NCBI RefSeq assembly: GCF_900095695.1
Contig: NZ_FMIQ01000057.1
Span: forward strand, 62,001-126,000
Origin: Hafnia alvei
GTDB lineage: Bacteria > Pseudomonadota > Gammaproteobacteria > Enterobacterales > Enterobacteriaceae
DNA length: 64,000 nucleotides
Direction of reading: 5' to 3'
In this document: piece by piece, positions 50,036 to 62,638 of the stretch
Position numbering within the stretch: position 1 is the stretch's first letter
How the letters are laid out: each line of letters begins with the position of its first letter
Notes under the pieces: model-generated
What the model was told of the DNA's origin: nothing
The model's database searches: none
The model's input: only the letters and a program-made list of their open reading frames with translations
Made by a program: the position numbers and the translations under genes

Positions 50036-52750
50036 ATGCTCATTCCGTCGAAATTAAGTCGCCCGGTGCGGCTACAAAATACGGTGGTACGCGAACGGCT
50101 ATTAACCAAGCTTGCGTCAGCCGGTAACTACCGTCTGGTATTGGTTAACGGGCCGGCGGGTTATGGTAAAACCACGCTATTAGCGCAGTGGGCAGAGGAA
50201 AATGCGCATTTAGGCTGGTTTTCTCTGGATGAAAGCGACAACCAACCCGAGCGCTTTGCCAGCTATTTAATTGCCGCATTGCAGCAAGCCACCGGTGGAC
50301 ATTGCAGCAAAAGCGAAGCGATGAGCCAAAAGCATCAGTACGCTACGCTTCCGGCGCTATTTGCTCAGCTTTTTATTGAGCTTTCTGATTGGTCGGCACC
50401 GTTGTATTTGGTTATCGATGATTATCATCTGATCGCTAATGCGCAAATCCATGAGGCGATGCGCTTCTTCCTGCGTCATCAGCCAGATAATCTCACCGTC
50501 ATTTTATTGTCACGCACGCTCCCTCCACTGGGCATCGCCAATTTACGCGTGCGCGAGCAGCTTTTAGAAGTAGGCACTAAGCAGCTGGCTTTTACCCATC
50601 AAGAAGCGTCACAGTTTTTCAATCATCGTTTGAAATCGCCGATGGCGGACATTGAAAGCCATCAGCTGTGCGATGAGGTGGAAGGCTGGCCAACGGCGTT
50701 GCAGCTGATCGCGCTTTCGGTGCGTCAATCAACAACCACGGCGCAAGAGTCGGCGCGGCGTTTAGCGAAGATCAACGCCAGCCATCTTTCTGATTATTTG
50801 GTGGATGAAGTGCTCGATCGCGTTGATGCCACGACGCGTAACTTTTTGCTGCGCTGCTCGGTGCTGCGTTCGATGAATGATGTGCTGCTGACTCGCTTAA
50901 CCGGTGAAGATAACGGCCAACAGCAGTTGGAAGAGCTTGAGCGGCAGGGGCTTTTTATTCATCGAATGGACGCTGACGGCGAATGGTTTTGCTTCCATCC
51001 ATTATTTGCCAACTTTTTACGTCAGCGTTGCCATTGGGAACTGGCGGCAGATTTGCCCGATCTTCATCGTCGAGCAGCTCAAGGCTGGCTCGATCAGGGC
51101 TTTCCCGCTGAGGCAATCCACCATGCATTAGCCGCAGGCGACGTAGAGATGCTGCGCGATGTGCTACTCCAGCATGCGTGGGAGCTGTTCCATCAAAGCG
51201 AGCTTTCGTTGCTGGAAGAGTGCTTAAAAGCCCTGCCGTATGAAAAACTGATTCAAAACCCTCGCTTGGCTCTGCTACAAGCGTGGCTGGCACAGAGCCA
51301 ACATCGTTACAGCGAGGTGAATACTCTGCTGGAGCGCGCCGAGCATGAAATGCATGTGCAGAAAATTGAAATAGATGGCGTGATGTTGGCCGAGTTTGAT
51401 GCGCTGCGCGCGCAGGTGGCAATCAACGATGGTCGCCCTGACGACGCCGAGCGGCTGGCGGTTGAAGCGTTAAAACATTTGCCTATCAGCAGCTATTACA
51501 GCCGTATTGTCACCAGCTCGGTGATGGGCGAAGTCCATCATTGCAAAGGCGATTTAGCCCGTGCATTGCCGATGATGCAACAAACGGAGCAGGTTGCGCG
51601 CCGTCATCAGGCCTACCATTACGCGCTGTGGGCAATGCTGCAACAGAGTGAAATCCTCATTGCGCAGGGCTTTTTGCAAGCAGCCTATGAGACTCAGGAC
51701 AAAGCTTTTGAGCTGATCCATGAACAGCATTTAGAGCAATTGCCGATGCATGAATTCCTGCTGCGAATTCGCTCGCAGGTTTTATGGTCGTGGATGCGTT
51801 TAGACGAGGCAGAAGACGCTGCCCGCAAAGGCCTCGAGGTGCTGGCAAACTACGAACCGCAGCAACAGTTACAGTGCTTGGCGATGTTAGCCAAGTGCTC
51901 TTTAGCGCGTGGCGATCTGGACAATGCTAACCAGTATTTACGGCGCTGTGAGAATTTATTGCAGTCTGGCCGCTACCATCGAGACTGGCAAACTAATACT
52001 GATAAGCCGCGGGTGATTGCGTGGCAGATGACCGGCGACCGCGCAGCTGCGACACAGTGGCTGATGCAGGCAGAAAAACCGTCGCGGGCTGATAACCACT
52101 TTCTACAAGGTCAGTGGCGCAACATTGCGCGAGTGCAAATTCTGCTAGGACGCTATGAAGAAGCCGAAGTAGTACTTGATGAGCTAAACGAAGAAGCAAG
52201 GCGTTTGCGTTTGGTGAGCGATCTCAATCGTAACCTGCTGCTGTGCAATTTGCTGTATTGGAGCACCGATCGCAAAAGCGAAGCGCTGCGGGTATTGATT
52301 GAAGCGCTAAGTTTGGCTAACCGTACCGGTTTTGTCAGTCATTTTGTGGTTGAGGGCGAGGTGATGGCACAGCAGCTGCGTCAGCTCTTGCAGCTCAATA
52401 CGCTACCAGAGCTGGATCAGCACCGCGCTCAGCGCATTCTGCGTGATATCAACCAGCATCATCGGCATAAGTTTGCGCATTTTGATGAGGGCTTTGTTGA
52501 ACGCCTGCTTAATCATCCACAGGTGCCGGAGCTGATTCGTACCAGCCCGTTAACCCAGCGAGAATGGCAGGTTCTAGGGCTGATTTATTCTGGCTATAGC
52601 AATGAGCAAATCGCCGGTGAGCTCGACGTTGCCGCAACAACGATTAAAACTCATATTCGTAATTTGTATCAAAAACTGGGCGTTGCGCATCGCCAAGAGG
52701 CCGTTCAACAGGCACAAAATATTATGAAGATGATGGGGTATGGCGTGTAG
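50036..52750 (+). CDS. malT: MalT, maltose regulon activator
   Basis: A 904-residue LuxR/LAL-family activator (STAND ATPase). Order: ATPase domain with Walker [10 protein letters not shown] and LYLVIDDYH (Walker B); winged-helix and TPR-like repeats through the middle; C-terminal LuxR helix-turn-helix [44 protein letters not shown]. Bound to ATP and maltotriose it activates mal promoters, including malPQ next door. The start at 50036 gives [14 protein letters not shown] as in E. coli. A strong hairpin follows at 52761. Confidence 0.97.
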   Translation: MLIPSKLSRPVRLQNTVVRERLLTKLASAGNYRLVLVNGPAGYGKTTLLAQWAEENAHLGWFSLDESDNQPERFASYLIAALQQATGGHCSKSEAMSQKHQYATLPALFAQLFIELSDWSAPLYLVIDDYHLIANAQIHEAMRFFLRHQPDNLTVILLSRTLPPLGIANLRVREQLLEVGTKQLAFTHQEASQFFNHRLKSPMADIESHQLCDEVEGWPTALQLIALSVRQSTTTAQESARRLAKINASHLSDYLVDEVLDRVDATTRNFLLRCSVLRSMNDVLLTRLTGEDNGQQQLEELERQGLFIHRMDADGEWFCFHPLFANFLRQRCHWELAADLPDLHRRAAQGWLDQGFPAEAIHHALAAGDVEMLRDVLLQHAWELFHQSELSLLEECLKALPYEKLIQNPRLALLQAWLAQSQHRYSEVNTLLERAEHEMHVQKIEIDGVMLAEFDALRAQVAINDGRPDDAERLAVEALKHLPISSYYSRIVTSSVMGEVHHCKGDLARALPMMQQTEQVARRHQAYHYALWAMLQQSEILIAQGFLQAAYETQDKAFELIHEQHLEQLPMHEFLLRIRSQVLWSWMRLDEAEDAARKGLEVLANYEPQQQLQCLAMLAKCSLARGDLDNANQYLRRCENLLQSGRYHRDWQTNTDKPRVIAWQMTGDRAAATQWLMQAEKPSRADNHFLQGQWRNIARVQILLGRYEEAEVVLDELNEEARRLRLVSDLNRNLLLCNLLYWSTDRKSEALRVLIEALSLANRTGFVSHFVVEGEVMAQQLRQLLQLNTLPELDQHRAQRILRDINQHHRHKFAHFDEGFVERLLNHPQVPELIRTSPLTQREWQVLGLIYSGYSNEQIAGELDVAATTIKTHIRNLYQKLGVAHRQEAVQQAQNIMKMMGYGV

Positions 52751-52760
52751 TTAACGCCAT

Positions 52761-52789
52761 CTAACCTTCCCATTTGTAGGGAAGGTTAG
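52761..52789. terminator. malT/yagU hairpin
   Basis: CTAACCTTCCC-ATTTGTA-GGGAAGGTTAG, a perfect 11-bp stem between convergent malT and yagU. There is no T-run, so it probably acts as a 3'-end barrier; it may belong to the same hairpin family as 29317 and 34846. Confidence 0.7.
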
Positions 52790-52815
52790 CGAGGGCTACA
52801 GGAGGCAGGCTAGGC

Positions 52816-53379
52816 TTACCGGCTCATGGCCGTGATAGGCACTTCTGCATCTGGCTCATGGGTAATTCGGTTACGCAGATCGCGGCGAATCAGCTCAATC
52901 GACCAGAACCAAAAGAGATGTCCCAATATTTCAGAGATATATTCGTCAGCGGGCAGCTGTGACAGCGGCGGCGTGAGCCCCAGCAATGGGAAACTAATAC
53001 CGTGAACAGCAATGGTTGAAATAATCCCTGCCATTATCCCTTGCCACATTTTTACTTTTGGAAAACGCTCTGCCACGATGCAATAGCCGATGGCAAACAC
53101 CAATGAGAAGATAATGTGAGTCACCATCACCGGATTAATAATATGTTCAGAGAACGTATAAACCGTGGTGGTTGGGTCGATGCCAAGATAATCACGTAAA
53201 AACAGGTAAGGCGGATTAAACTCAGCGCGGCCATCGGTAATGGTTCGCGGCGGCAGGGGAACTTCAGCCCCCCATTTCACAAACGCTGACATAATCCCTG
53301 CGGCTAAACCGACCAGAGCGGCCACGCCATAGCGGCGACGTGTCGGATTGGTTTGTACAAATAACGCGCTAACTGCCAT
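52816..53379 (-). CDS. yagU: YagU-family inner-membrane protein (DUF1440)
   Basis: A 187-residue membrane protein of the DUF1440/YagU family, which is linked to acid resistance in E. coli. [35 protein letters not shown], the middle [31 protein letters not shown] and the end [29 protein letters not shown] match. It is shorter than E. coli YagU (204) by a loop after EVPLPPR. It is just downstream of ulaF (26-base gap) on the same strand and may be cotranscribed; any role in ascorbate use is unknown. Confidence 0.85.
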   Translation of the reverse strand: MAVSALFVQTNPTRRRYGVAALVGLAAGIMSAFVKWGAEVPLPPRTITDGRAEFNPPYLFLRDYLGIDPTTTVYTFSEHIINPVMVTHIIFSLVFAIGYCIVAERFPKVKMWQGIMAGIISTIAVHGISFPLLGLTPPLSQLPADEYISEILGHLFWFWSIELIRRDLRNRITHEPDAEVPITAMSR

Positions 53380-53405
53380 GGTGGCCTTCCTTAGATATCA
53401 AAGAA

Positions 53406-54092
53406 TTACTTCTGTCCGTAATAAGCATTCGGGCCATGTTTACGGCTGAAATGTTTATCCATCAGATATCCGTCAATGTGGCGCAGCTGTGGGTTAATAC
53501 CACAGGCGATCCACGCCATTTTTGCCACTTCTTCCATCACGACTGCGTTATGTACTGCGTCTGTGGCATCTTTACCCCATGAGAACGGCCCATGCTGATA
53601 CACCACTATCCCAGGCGTATGCAGCGGATTGGAATCACCCAGCGTTTCTACAATCACTTTGCCGGTGTTGAGCTCGTATTCCCCGGCCACTTCAGCGGCG
53701 GTTAGGGCGCGAGTGCAGGGAATATCACCAAAGAAATAGTCTGCATGGGTGGTGCCGAGTGCGGGGATGGAGAGCCCCGCCTGCGCCCACGCGGTGGCGT
53801 GAGTTGAATGGGTGTGCACAATGCCGCCGAGGTGTGGGTAGCGGCGGTAGAGTTCAAGGTGTGTAGGCGTATCGGAGGAGGGACGATAGCGACCTTCGAC
53901 AATATTACCCTGAAGATCGACCACCACCATATCTTCAGCTTGCATGGTTTCGTAGGGTACACCGCTCGGCTTGATAACCACCAAGCCGCGCTCGCGATCG
54001 ATCGCGCTGACGTTGCCCCACGTGAACGTGACCAGACCATAGTGAGGGAGTGCCATATTGGCATCAAAAACCTGTTGTTTGAGCTGTTGCAT
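53406..54092 (-). CDS. ulaF: UlaF, L-ribulose-5-phosphate 4-epimerase
   Basis: A 228-residue class II aldolase/epimerase that turns L-ribulose-5-phosphate into D-xylulose-5-phosphate, the last step of ascorbate catabolism. Zinc ligands are in [12 protein letters not shown] and the late [11 protein letters not shown]; substrate loops [10 protein letters not shown] and KPSGVPYE are present. It resembles AraD, but the ula context and the close match to UlaF decide. Its ATG overlaps the ulaE stop (TAATG). Confidence 0.95.
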   Translation of the reverse strand: MQQLKQQVFDANMALPHYGLVTFTWGNVSAIDRERGLVVIKPSGVPYETMQAEDMVVVDLQGNIVEGRYRPSSDTPTHLELYRRYPHLGGIVHTHSTHATAWAQAGLSIPALGTTHADYFFGDIPCTRALTAAEVAGEYELNTGKVIVETLGDSNPLHTPGIVVYQHGPFSWGKDATDAVHNAVVMEEVAKMAWIACGINPQLRHIDGYLMDKHFSRKHGPNAYYGQK

Positions 54093-54952
54093 TAGATAGT
54101 CTCCTCCACCATAAGCCCCGCATTGGCCATACGCTGTTTCACCCAGTCACGTGCGGCTTTGACTTCTTTGACCGGATCGGCAGCCGTTTCACTCCACATT
54201 TCAATCAGGTAAGGGCCGCAATACCCGGTTTCTTTAAGGGTGGTAAAACAGCGCTCAAAATCCACGACGCCGCTACCAAATGGCACGTTTTTAAATACGC
54301 CCGGCTGCGTATCTTTGACATGAACTGCCACAATGTGACCACTACCGGCCTGTAGTTCCATTTGCACATCGTTATCCCACGCGGAGAGATTGCCGATGTC
54401 TGGGTAGAGCTGGAACCAAGGGTTATTCAGGTAATGGGCATAGCCCATAGCTTTGCTGATTGAATTCATCAGCGGATAGTCCATGATTTCCATCGCCAAC
54501 GTGACCTGAGCGCGGCTGGCCATCTCGACCGACTGTTTTAATCCGTCGCGAAAGCGTTCGCGGGTCGCGTTGTTGGCTTCTTGATAGTAAACGTCGTAGC
54601 CCGCGAGTTGGATGACGCGAATACCAACGTCTTGCGCGAAGCGAATGGCTTTACGCATGATTTCTAGTCCTTCAGCACGAACGTTGTCGTCTTCAGAACC
54701 CAAAGGGAAACGGCGATGCGCGCTTAGGCACATCGAGGGTACGCGCACGCCGGTTTGGGCAATGGCATTCACCAGTGCTAAACGCTGTTCACGACTCCAG
54801 TCAAGCCGTGCCAGACGTGTATCGCTTTCATCGACTGACATTTCGACGAAATCGAAACCGAGCTCGGCTGCCAACTGCAATCGAGGCAGCCAGTCTTCTC
54901 CCGTTGGGAGCGCTTTTTCGTAAATTCCGAGAGGAACGGCTTTCTGGAGCAT
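54092..54952 (-). CDS. ulaE: UlaE, L-xylulose-5-phosphate 3-epimerase
   Basis: A 286-residue TIM-barrel epimerase making L-ribulose-5-phosphate from L-xylulose-5-phosphate. [36 protein letters not shown] at the start, [27 protein letters not shown] and metal-site [11 protein letters not shown] follow the family. I start at 54952 (10 bases after ulaD); the longer frame to 55027 overlaps ulaD. It sits fifth in ulaABCDEF. Confidence 0.95.
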   Translation of the reverse strand: MLQKAVPLGIYEKALPTGEDWLPRLQLAAELGFDFVEMSVDESDTRLARLDWSREQRLALVNAIAQTGVRVPSMCLSAHRRFPLGSEDDNVRAEGLEIMRKAIRFAQDVGIRVIQLAGYDVYYQEANNATRERFRDGLKQSVEMASRAQVTLAMEIMDYPLMNSISKAMGYAHYLNNPWFQLYPDIGNLSAWDNDVQMELQAGSGHIVAVHVKDTQPGVFKNVPFGSGVVDFERCFTTLKETGYCGPYLIEMWSETAADPVKEVKAARDWVKQRMANAGLMVEETI

Positions 54953-54962
54953 GATATTTACC

Positions 54963-55619
54963 TTAGCCCCACAGCTGGGCGATAGAACGTTTGAATTGGC
55001 GAGCCGCTTCAACTGGGCTTGCAGCATCGCGGATGCTACGGCCTGCGATAAATACGTGAATTGGGATGCCTTTAAACAGCGGCAAATCTTCTAACGCCAA
55101 TCCGCCAGTGACGGTGACTTTAAAGCCCATATCTGCGAGACGGCGGATAGCGGAGATATCAGCTTCGCTCCATGCAACGCCTGCAGCCTGCGCATCACGG
55201 CTACGGTGATAAACCACCTGTTGGATGCCGGCTGTACGCCACTCTGCGGCTTGTTCCCATGTCCAAAAACCGGTTAGTTCAATTTGCACGTCGCCGTTGA
55301 ATTCTTTCGCTGTGTCGAGTGCGCCTTTGGCGGTGTTGATGTCGGCGCAGCAAATAACGGTGACCCAATCCGCGTTGGCTTCAAAGCACATGCGCGAGAG
55401 GATTTTTCCTGCGTCGGCGATTTTGGCATCGGCCAGTACGATTTTGTGCGGATAGAGCGCTTTCAGGTCGCGAACGGCGCGTACACCTTCACCGACGCAA
55501 AGAATTGTGCCGACTTCGATAATATCGACTTCTTCGGCAATCAGGCGGGTGGTTTTGTACGCGTCGTCTAGGGTTTGGTTATCTAAAGCAACTTGCAGCA
55601 TTGGCAAAGAATGGGACAT
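54963..55619 (-). CDS. ulaD: UlaD, 3-keto-L-gulonate-6-phosphate decarboxylase
   Basis: A 218-residue enzyme of the OMP-decarboxylase suprafamily. It decarboxylates 3-keto-L-gulonate-6-phosphate to L-xylulose-5-phosphate. Mg2+ and catalytic residues lie in [12 protein letters not shown]-like [20 protein letters not shown], and the later [12 protein letters not shown] and [10 protein letters not shown]. The start at 55619 follows GGAG; the frame upstream runs into the repeat at 55662-55723. Confidence 0.95.
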   Translation of the reverse strand: MSHSLPMLQVALDNQTLDDAYKTTRLIAEEVDIIEVGTILCVGEGVRAVRDLKALYPHKIVLADAKIADAGKILSRMCFEANADWVTVICCADINTAKGALDTAKEFNGDVQIELTGFWTWEQAAEWRTAGIQQVVYHRSRDAQAAGVAWSEADISAIRRLADMGFKVTVTGGLALEDLPLFKGIPIHVFIAGRSIRDAASPVEAARQFKRSIAQLWG

Positions 55620-55661
55620 TTTTCTACTCCAAAAGTCAGTTTTTGGCATGATCCTCCCCAG

Positions 55662-55723
55662 CCTCCCATTATGAGGGAGGAGCAAATTGGTACTTTGCAT
55701 TCCCTCCCCAATACAGGGGAGGG
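55662..55723. repeat. Paired GC-rich palindromes between ulaC and ulaD
   Basis: CCTCCC-ATTATGA-GGGAGG (55662-55680) and CCCTCCCC-AATACA-GGGGAGGG (55702-55723). This has the same stem sequences and paired design as the elements at 29317 and 34846 but sits inside an operon, between ulaC and ulaD. It may set different expression of the transporter and catabolic genes. Confidence 0.78.
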
Positions 55724-55743
55724 CTAGGGACGGAAGGTAAGTG

Positions 55744-56211
55744 TTAGGCCTGGGCGGCGTTGGTTTGATCGATCAGATCTAAAACATCCTGCTCGGTGCG
55801 GCACGCACGTAGACGATCAAAGTTTGCTTCGTCTTCGAATAGGTTAACGATCTGCATGATCCCCACCTCTTGGTGAGTGTTGGCATCAACGGCAGCCATG
55901 GTGATCAGGATATCGACGGGATCGTTATCTTCATGATTAAACGAAAGCGGCGTTTTTAGCGTGACTAGCGAGAATCCTGTTTTCTTCACGCCCTCTTCCG
56001 GTCTGCCATGCGGCATCGCTAAGCCGGGGCAGAGAACGAAATAGGGCCCAAAGCGCTCAACGCCATCCAAAATGGCTTGATAGTAACGGGGCTCGACGAC
56101 GTCAGCCTGAACCAACAGATCGACACCGATTTTTACCGCTTCCTGCCAAGTGTTTGCTTCGGCCTGCAAACGAATGGAGTGGTTTTGTGCCAGTGAATCG
56201 CGCAGTTTCAT
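55744..56211 (-). CDS. ulaC: UlaC, ascorbate PTS EIIA component
   Basis: A 155-residue cytoplasmic PTS EIIA of the mannitol/fructose type. It takes phosphate from HPr on His68 ([12 protein letters not shown]) and passes it to Ula[24 protein letters not shown] and [13 protein letters not shown] are typical. It is third in the ula operon, 11 bases after ulaB. Confidence 0.95.
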   Translation of the reverse strand: MKLRDSLAQNHSIRLQAEANTWQEAVKIGVDLLVQADVVEPRYYQAILDGVERFGPYFVLCPGLAMPHGRPEEGVKKTGFSLVTLKTPLSFNHEDNDPVDILITMAAVDANTHQEVGIMQIVNLFEDEANFDRLRACRTEQDVLDLIDQTNAAQA

Positions 56212-56222
56212 ATCCGCTCCTA

Positions 56223-56528
56223 TTACTTAATATCTTTAGGGAAGTGCGCTTTAATCACATCCATCAGCTTGGGACCGAAGTCGGCGGCAGAAAGCATGTT
56301 GCGTACGCCAACCACATATTTGTTGCCCGTAACGGTAATTTCATCGGCGACATGGGTGGATGCAATAATGATGTCAGCACCGCTGAGCTCAGATTTATAT
56401 TCGCCCACGGCGCAGCTGTTAACGCTGTGGTCGATATTTTGCTGCGTCAGAAACTGGTCAACTTTCATTTTCATAATCATGGAACTGCCTTGCCCACAAC
56501 CGCATACCGCGAGGATTCGTACTGTCAT
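56223..56528 (-). CDS. ulaB: UlaB, ascorbate PTS EIIB component
   Basis: A 101-residue EIIB. The phosphorylated cysteine is C9 in [15 protein letters not shown], the usual P-loop-like motif of this class. It moves phosphate from UlaC to the incoming ascorbate at UlaA. It lies 18 bases after ulaA. Confidence 0.95.
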   Translation of the reverse strand: MTVRILAVCGCGQGSSMIMKMKVDQFLTQQNIDHSVNSCAVGEYKSELSGADIIIASTHVADEITVTGNKYVVGVRNMLSAADFGPKLMDVIKAHFPKDIK

Positions 56529-56546
56529 GATTTGTGCTCCAGTTAA

Positions 56547-58085
<1,539 letters not shown>

Positions 58086-58190
58086 TGTATCTCAACTTGA
58101 ATTGTGTGGATATAAAACAAAAGAGGAAAGGTAAAATGATATTTATTTTTACCATTTAAAACATAATATTATCTATTCATGCGGTTGATT

Positions 58191-58296
58191 CCTTCATTTG
58201 TGATTGCTTTGGGTGATGGTTTTTTTGTGAACGACATCATAGAAAATTAGCTTTTATAGAGTGCGTTAATCGTGCTAGATTTCTCACAAAGAATCA
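58191..58296. promoter_or_regulatory. Two candidate UlaR operators near ulaG
   Basis: CCTTCATTTGTGATT (58191-58205) and TCTCACAAAGAATCA (58282-58296, reverse of TGATTCTTTGTGAGA) carry the same core ATTTGTGATT / TGATTCTTTGTGA. With the pair near ulaA this gives two sites per promoter, as expected for a looping repressor. Confidence 0.62.
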
Positions 58297-58387
58297 TGTT
58301 TAATCTTTTAGTGATTTATATTGATTAATTAGCGCGAGAGTAACTCCATTTACTTATCGCAGACGTGAATATTATGAGGGGCATACC

Positions 58388-59452
58388 ATGAGTAAGATTG
58401 AAAGCATCAGCCGTGAGTCTTGGATCTTGAGCACTTTCCCTGAGTGGGGTTCTTGGTTAAACGAAGAAATCGAACAAGAGAACGTTGCGCCTGGGACTTT
58501 TGCTATGTGGTGGCTAGGTTGTACGGGGATTTGGCTGAAATCTGAAGGTGGCGCCAATATCTGCGTCGATTTTTGGTGTGGTACTGGAAAGCAGAGCCAC
58601 GGCAACCCATTGATGAAAGACGGCCATCAAATGCAGCGCATGGCTGGGGTGAAAAAACTGCAGCCTAACCTGCGTACTACGCCATTCGTGCTAGATCCTT
58701 TTGCGATTCGCCAGATTGACGCGGTGCTTTCTACACACGATCATAACGACCACATTGACGTTAATGTTGCCGCGGCGGTAATGCAAAACTGCGATAGCAG
58801 CGTGCCGTTTATTGGCCCGCAGACCTGTGTGGATTTATGGATTGGCTGGGGCGTGCCACGTGAACGCTGTATCGTTATGAAGCCCGGCGACGTTGTGAAA
58901 ATTAAAGATATCGAGATTCATGCGCTTGATGCCTTTGACCGTACTGCGCTAATTACGCTGCCAGCGAATGAAAAAGCGGCGGGTGTCTTGCCAGATGGTA
59001 TGGATAAACGCGCTGTAAACTATCTGTTTAAAACGCCTGGCGGTAATCTGTATCACAGCGGAGATTCTCATTATTCTAACTACTATGCCAAACATGGTAA
59101 TGAGCATAAAATTGACGTGGCATTAGGATCGTATGGAGAAAATCCGCGAGGTATTACTGACAAGATGACCAGCTCAGATATTTTACGCATGGCTGAGTCG
59201 CTAAAAACTCAGGTGGTTATTCCTTTCCACCATGATATCTGGTCAAACTTCCAAGCCGATCCACAAGAGATTCGCGTGCTGTGGGAGATGAAGAAAGACC
59301 GCTTAAAATATGGCTTTAAACCGTTTATCTGGCAGGTAGGTGGCAAATTTACCTATCCGTTGGATAAGGATAATTTTGAGTACCATTATCCACGTGGGTT
59401 TGATGATTGCTTCACCATTGAACCGGACCTGCCGTTTAAATCATTCTTATAA
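58388..59452 (+). CDS. ulaG: UlaG, L-ascorbate-6-phosphate lactonase
   Basis: A 354-residue metallo-beta-lactamase-fold enzyme that opens the lactone ring of ascorbate-6-phosphate to 3-keto-L-gulonate-6-phosphate, which then goes to UlaD. The metal motif is [12 protein letters not shown], with further ligands in [12 protein letters not shown] and [38 protein letters not shown] is the family start. It is divergent from ulaA and has its own terminator before ulaR. Confidence 0.96.
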   Translation: MSKIESISRESWILSTFPEWGSWLNEEIEQENVAPGTFAMWWLGCTGIWLKSEGGANICVDFWCGTGKQSHGNPLMKDGHQMQRMAGVKKLQPNLRTTPFVLDPFAIRQIDAVLSTHDHNDHIDVNVAAAVMQNCDSSVPFIGPQTCVDLWIGWGVPRERCIVMKPGDVVKIKDIEIHALDAFDRTALITLPANEKAAGVLPDGMDKRAVNYLFKTPGGNLYHSGDSHYSNYYAKHGNEHKIDVALGSYGENPRGITDKMTSSDILRMAESLKTQVVIPFHHDIWSNFQADPQEIRVLWEMKKDRLKYGFKPFIWQVGGKFTYPLDKDNFEYHYPRGFDDCFTIEPDLPFKSFL

Positions 59453-59475
59453 TTATCAATAAATTATATGTAAAC

Positions 59476-59502
59476 AAGGCCGGGCAATATGCCCGGCTTT
59501 TG
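59476..59502 (+). terminator. ulaG terminator
   Basis: GCCGGGC-AATAT-GCCCGGC stem with AAG/CTT extension, followed by TTTT. Confidence 0.88.
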
Positions 59503-59576
59503 TATTTTTAAGCGTGTTATTTTTGATCGTTTTCAAATATAATCATCAAATAATCATTTATGCGCTGGAATTAATC

Positions 59577-60332
59577 ATGACTGAATCGCAAAGACATCAG
59601 ACTTTACTGGAAATGCTGCAGCAAACGGGGTTTGTTACCGTCGAGCAGGTGATTGATCGTCTTCAGGTTTCTCCTGCAACGGCACGTCGTGACATTAATA
59701 AGCTCGGCGACAGTGGAAAGTTAAAGAAAGTGCGCAACGGCGCAGAAGCGGTGAGTCAAAATCGTGTGGCTTGGACGCCGATGAACATTCATCAGGCACA
59801 GAATCATGAGGAAAAGGTGCGGATTGCGCGTGCGGCTTCACAGCTGGTTCAGCCGGGCGAAAGTATCGTTATTAACTGTGGGTCGACAGCTTTCACGCTG
59901 GGGCGTGAAATCTGTGGTAAAGACACTCAGGTGATCACTAACTATCTGCCGTTGGCCAATTTTTTGATTGAGCAGGAGCACGATAGCGTTGTCATTATGG
60001 GCGGCCAATATAACCGTAGTCAGGCGATTACTCTGGCACCACAGGAGGGGGAGTCTTCTCTTTATGCGGGACATTGGATGTTTACCAGCGGCAAGGGGCT
60101 GACTGCCGAAGGTCTATATAAAACCGATATGCTAACGGCGATGGCCGAGCAGAAAATGTTGAACTACGTGGGCAAACTGGTGGTGTTAGTCGACAGCAGC
60201 AAAGTCGGTCAGCGTGCTGGTATGCTGTTTAGTCGCGCGGAGCAGATTGATATTGTGATTACTGGCAAAGACGCCGATGAGAAAGTGATTGAGCAACTGA
60301 AAGTGCAGGGCGTTGAGGTGATTTTGGTTTAA
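59577..60332 (+). CDS. ulaR: UlaR, ascorbate utilisation repressor
   Basis: A 251-residue DeoR-family repressor, same length as E. coli UlaR. The helix-turn-helix is [27 protein letters not shown]; the effector domain has [15 protein letters not shown] and [13 protein letters not shown]. Ascorbate-6-phosphate is the inducer in E. coli. The start at 59577 matches the family; a frame from 59514 is not needed. It sits right after ulaG, as in E. coli. Confidence 0.95.
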   Translation: MTESQRHQTLLEMLQQTGFVTVEQVIDRLQVSPATARRDINKLGDSGKLKKVRNGAEAVSQNRVAWTPMNIHQAQNHEEKVRIARAASQLVQPGESIVINCGSTAFTLGREICGKDTQVITNYLPLANFLIEQEHDSVVIMGGQYNRSQAITLAPQEGESSLYAGHWMFTSGKGLTAEGLYKTDMLTAMAEQKMLNYVGKLVVLVDSSKVGQRAGMLFSRAEQIDIVITGKDADEKVIEQLKVQGVEVILV

Positions 60333-60348
60333 GTCATACCCTATTTTA

Positions 60349-60386
60349 AAAGCCCTGCTTCTTCGTAAAGAGAGCAGGGCTTTAGT
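60349..60386. terminator. ulaR/nfuA terminator
   Basis: AAAGCCCTGCT and AGCAGGGCTTT form an 11-bp stem between convergent ulaR and nfuA; A- and T-rich ends let it work both ways. Confidence 0.82.
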
Positions 60387-60414
60387 ATTAATCGCCGCAA
60401 TATTACCGGCAATA

Positions 60415-60990
60415 TTAGTAGTAAGAGTGCTCGCCGCGCTCGTGTTCAGTGAGATCGCGCACGCCCCTGAGTTCAGGGAATTTCTGCAGCAGTTCTTTTT
60501 CGATGCCTTCTTTCAGCGTGTAATCGACCATAGAACAACCGTTACAACCGCCACCGAATTGCAGAATCGCAATACCTTCTTCGGTAATTTCCATCAGCGT
60601 CACTTTGCCGCCGTGGCCAGCCAGCTGTGGGTTGATCTGCGATTGCAGCACGTACTCAACGCGTTCGATCAACGGTGCATCGTCATCCACTTTGCGCATT
60701 TTGGCATTTGGCGCTTTCAGCGTTAGCTGAGAGCCCAACTGGTCGGTTACAAAATCGATTTCCGCGTCTTCCAGATACGGCGCACTCACGTCGTCAACAT
60801 AGGCCGATAATTTCTCAAAATCGAGCTTGGTATCGTTCGCTTCTACCGCATCCGGTGGGCAATAAGACACGCCGCATTCAGCGGTTGGAGTGCCTGGATT
60901 GATAACGAAAACACGGATTTGGGTGCCTGCTTCTTGGTTTGCCAGCAGCTTGGCAAAGTGCTCTTGGGCAGCTTCGGTAATACGGATCAT
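60415..60990 (-). CDS. nfuA: NfuA, Fe-S carrier protein
   Basis: A 191-residue Fe-S carrier delivering [4Fe-4S] clusters to targets such as lipoyl synthase and aconitase. The N-terminal degenerate A-type domain ([20 protein letters not shown]) is followed by the C-terminal Nfu domain with C149 and C152 in [20 protein letters not shown]. Same length as E. coli. Convergent with ulaR and followed upstream by gntX, as in E. coli. Confidence 0.96.
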   Translation of the reverse strand: MIRITEAAQEHFAKLLANQEAGTQIRVFVINPGTPTAECGVSYCPPDAVEANDTKLDFEKLSAYVDDVSAPYLEDAEIDFVTDQLGSQLTLKAPNAKMRKVDDDAPLIERVEYVLQSQINPQLAGHGGKVTLMEITEEGIAILQFGGGCNGCSMVDYTLKEGIEKELLQKFPELRGVRDLTEHERGEHSYY

Positions 60991-61048
60991 GGCATTTGCT
61001 CAATAGTTGACTTATCTGGTTGGTTATAATACGCCGATTGCAAAGTGC

Positions 61049-61732
61049 TCACAAGGTTCTACAAAGGCATACAACTTGTATGGATTTAGCGCCTTGGGCG
61101 AGGAGAAGGCGGCTAACTTCTCCAATCGTGCTACCGGTGGTGAGTACGTCATCGACCACTAAAACATGTTTTCCGCTTAGATTCTGTTGGCAGCTGAATG
61201 CGTTGCGTAAATTACGTCGCCGCTGGATCGCATTGAGGCTCTGCTGTGGCTTGGTTTTCCGCGTGCGTTTAATGATATCGGGGAAATAGGCGCACTGTAG
61301 CCATCGGGCTAAAGGGCGAGCTAAGCGGTCGCTTTGGTTGAATCCTCGTCGCCACTGGCGTTGATGATGCAAAGGGATCACGGTGATAAGATCTGGTTTT
61401 GGCAGATGCCGAGTACGACGTGCGTACAGATAACTCAACAGCATCAGCCGTGAGAGTGCCGATGCGATTTGCCATTTGCCCTGATATTTTAGACGATGCA
61501 CTAACTGGCTGAGCGGCGGCTGATAATCACTAACAAATATAAGCTGCTGCCAGTAGGGCTTTTTTTGTATGCAGCGGCTACAGGCATGCGTGGTGTGCTC
61601 GCTGGGCAGACCACAGCAGGGGCAAACTCGAGGCTTTCGCAGGCAGGCCGCAGAGCAAAAGCTACAAATTCCTTGTGTAGGAATAACGAGCGGTAGCTGG
61701 CAAATCCAGCAGTGAGCGCTGATGTTAAACAT
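61049..61732 (-). CDS. gntX: GntX/ComF-family phosphoribosyltransferase-like protein
   Basis: A 227-residue ComF-type protein. Four N-terminal cysteine pairs (CWIC, CSAACL, CPCCG, CSRC) form a zinc-ribbon-like part, followed by a phosphoribosyltransferase fold with the VLVVDDVLTTGST loop. In competent bacteria ComF helps DNA uptake; E. coli GntX is tied to using DNA as nutrient. It is divergent from bioH with a short gap, as in E. coli. Confidence 0.93.
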   Translation of the reverse strand: MFNISAHCWICQLPLVIPTQGICSFCSAACLRKPRVCPCCGLPSEHTTHACSRCIQKKPYWQQLIFVSDYQPPLSQLVHRLKYQGKWQIASALSRLMLLSYLYARRTRHLPKPDLITVIPLHHQRQWRRGFNQSDRLARPLARWLQCAYFPDIIKRTRKTKPQQSLNAIQRRRNLRNAFSCQQNLSGKHVLVVDDVLTTGSTIGEVSRLLLAQGAKSIQVVCLCRTL

Positions 61733-61775
61733 ATTTCTCCTCCTGAGATGATACTAAACAGACGGACAATAACTG

Positions 61776-62549
61776 ATGAATAAGCTTTATTGGCATACCT
61801 GCGGCGAAGGCGATCGCGATCTTGTGTTGTTGCACGGATGGGGGCTGAACGCAGAGGTGTGGCGTTGCATTTTGCCGCGATTGAGCACGCAGTTTCGTGT
61901 GCATCTCGTCGACCTACCGGGCTATGGGCGCAGCCAAGGTTTTGGTGCTTTAACGCTAGAGCAAATGAGCGATATCGTGGTGCAGCAGGCGCCTGACAAT
62001 GCGGTTTGGCTTGGTTGGTCAATGGGTGGCTTGGTCGCTAGTGATATTGCGCTGCGTTACCCAGAACGTGTTGCAGCGCTGGTGACCGTATCGTCATCGC
62101 CATGTTTCACCGCTCACGGGGAGTGGCCGGGTATAAAAAGTGAAGTATTAAGTGGTTTTCAGCGCCAACTGAGTGAAGATTTCAAACGTACCGTAGAACG
62201 TTTTTTAGCCCTACAAACCTTAGGTACTGAGAGTGCTCGGCAGGATGCTCGAATTTTAAAAGACGTAGTACTGACTCAGCCGATGCCTTCTGTGGAGGTG
62301 TTAAACGGTGGACTAGATATTCTGCGCTCCGTGGATTTACGCGAGCAAATTGCTGGCTTGAAAATGCCGTTGCTGCGTATTTATGGCTATTTGGATGGAT
62401 TGGTACCGCGTAAGGTTGCTGAATTGCTTGATGAATCTTGCCCTAATAGTGAATCTGTTGTTATTCAGAAATCGGCGCATGCGCCGTTTGTGTCACATCC
62501 GGGGGAGTTTTGTGGGGTAGTGGAAGAGTTTATTAAGGTAATTATTTAG
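61776..62549 (+). CDS. bioH: BioH, pimeloyl-[acyl-carrier protein] methyl ester esterase
   Basis: A 257-residue alpha/beta hydrolase that frees pimeloyl-ACP from its methyl ester in biotin synthesis. The nucleophile is S82 in [10 protein letters not shown]; the Asp is in [10 protein letters not shown] and the His in [23 protein letters not shown] supplies the oxyanion side. Full length (E. coli 256). Downstream is the repeat-rich gene-free stretch. Confidence 0.96.
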   Translation: MNKLYWHTCGEGDRDLVLLHGWGLNAEVWRCILPRLSTQFRVHLVDLPGYGRSQGFGALTLEQMSDIVVQQAPDNAVWLGWSMGGLVASDIALRYPERVAALVTVSSSPCFTAHGEWPGIKSEVLSGFQRQLSEDFKRTVERFLALQTLGTESARQDARILKDVVLTQPMPSVEVLNGGLDILRSVDLREQIAGLKMPLLRIYGYLDGLVPRKVAELLDESCPNSESVVIQKSAHAPFVSHPGEFCGVVEEFIKVII

Positions 62550-62577
62550 GTTTCGGTGAAAATCTCGGGTGCCTTTA

Positions 62578-62623
62578 TTAGAGTGGTGAAGGTTTTCATA
62601 TTAGAACGGTGAAGGTTTTCGTC
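62578..62623. repeat. Two tandem 23-bp units after bioH
   Basis: TTAGAGTGGTGAAGGTTTTC (start at 62578) and TTAGAACGGTGAAGGTTTTC (start at 62601) share GGTGAAGGTTTTC 23 bp apart. Their reverse complement resembles the CGAAACCTTACA part of the 38-bp repeats at 63087. Confidence 0.7.
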
Positions 62624-62638
62624 CGCCCATTAGCAAAT

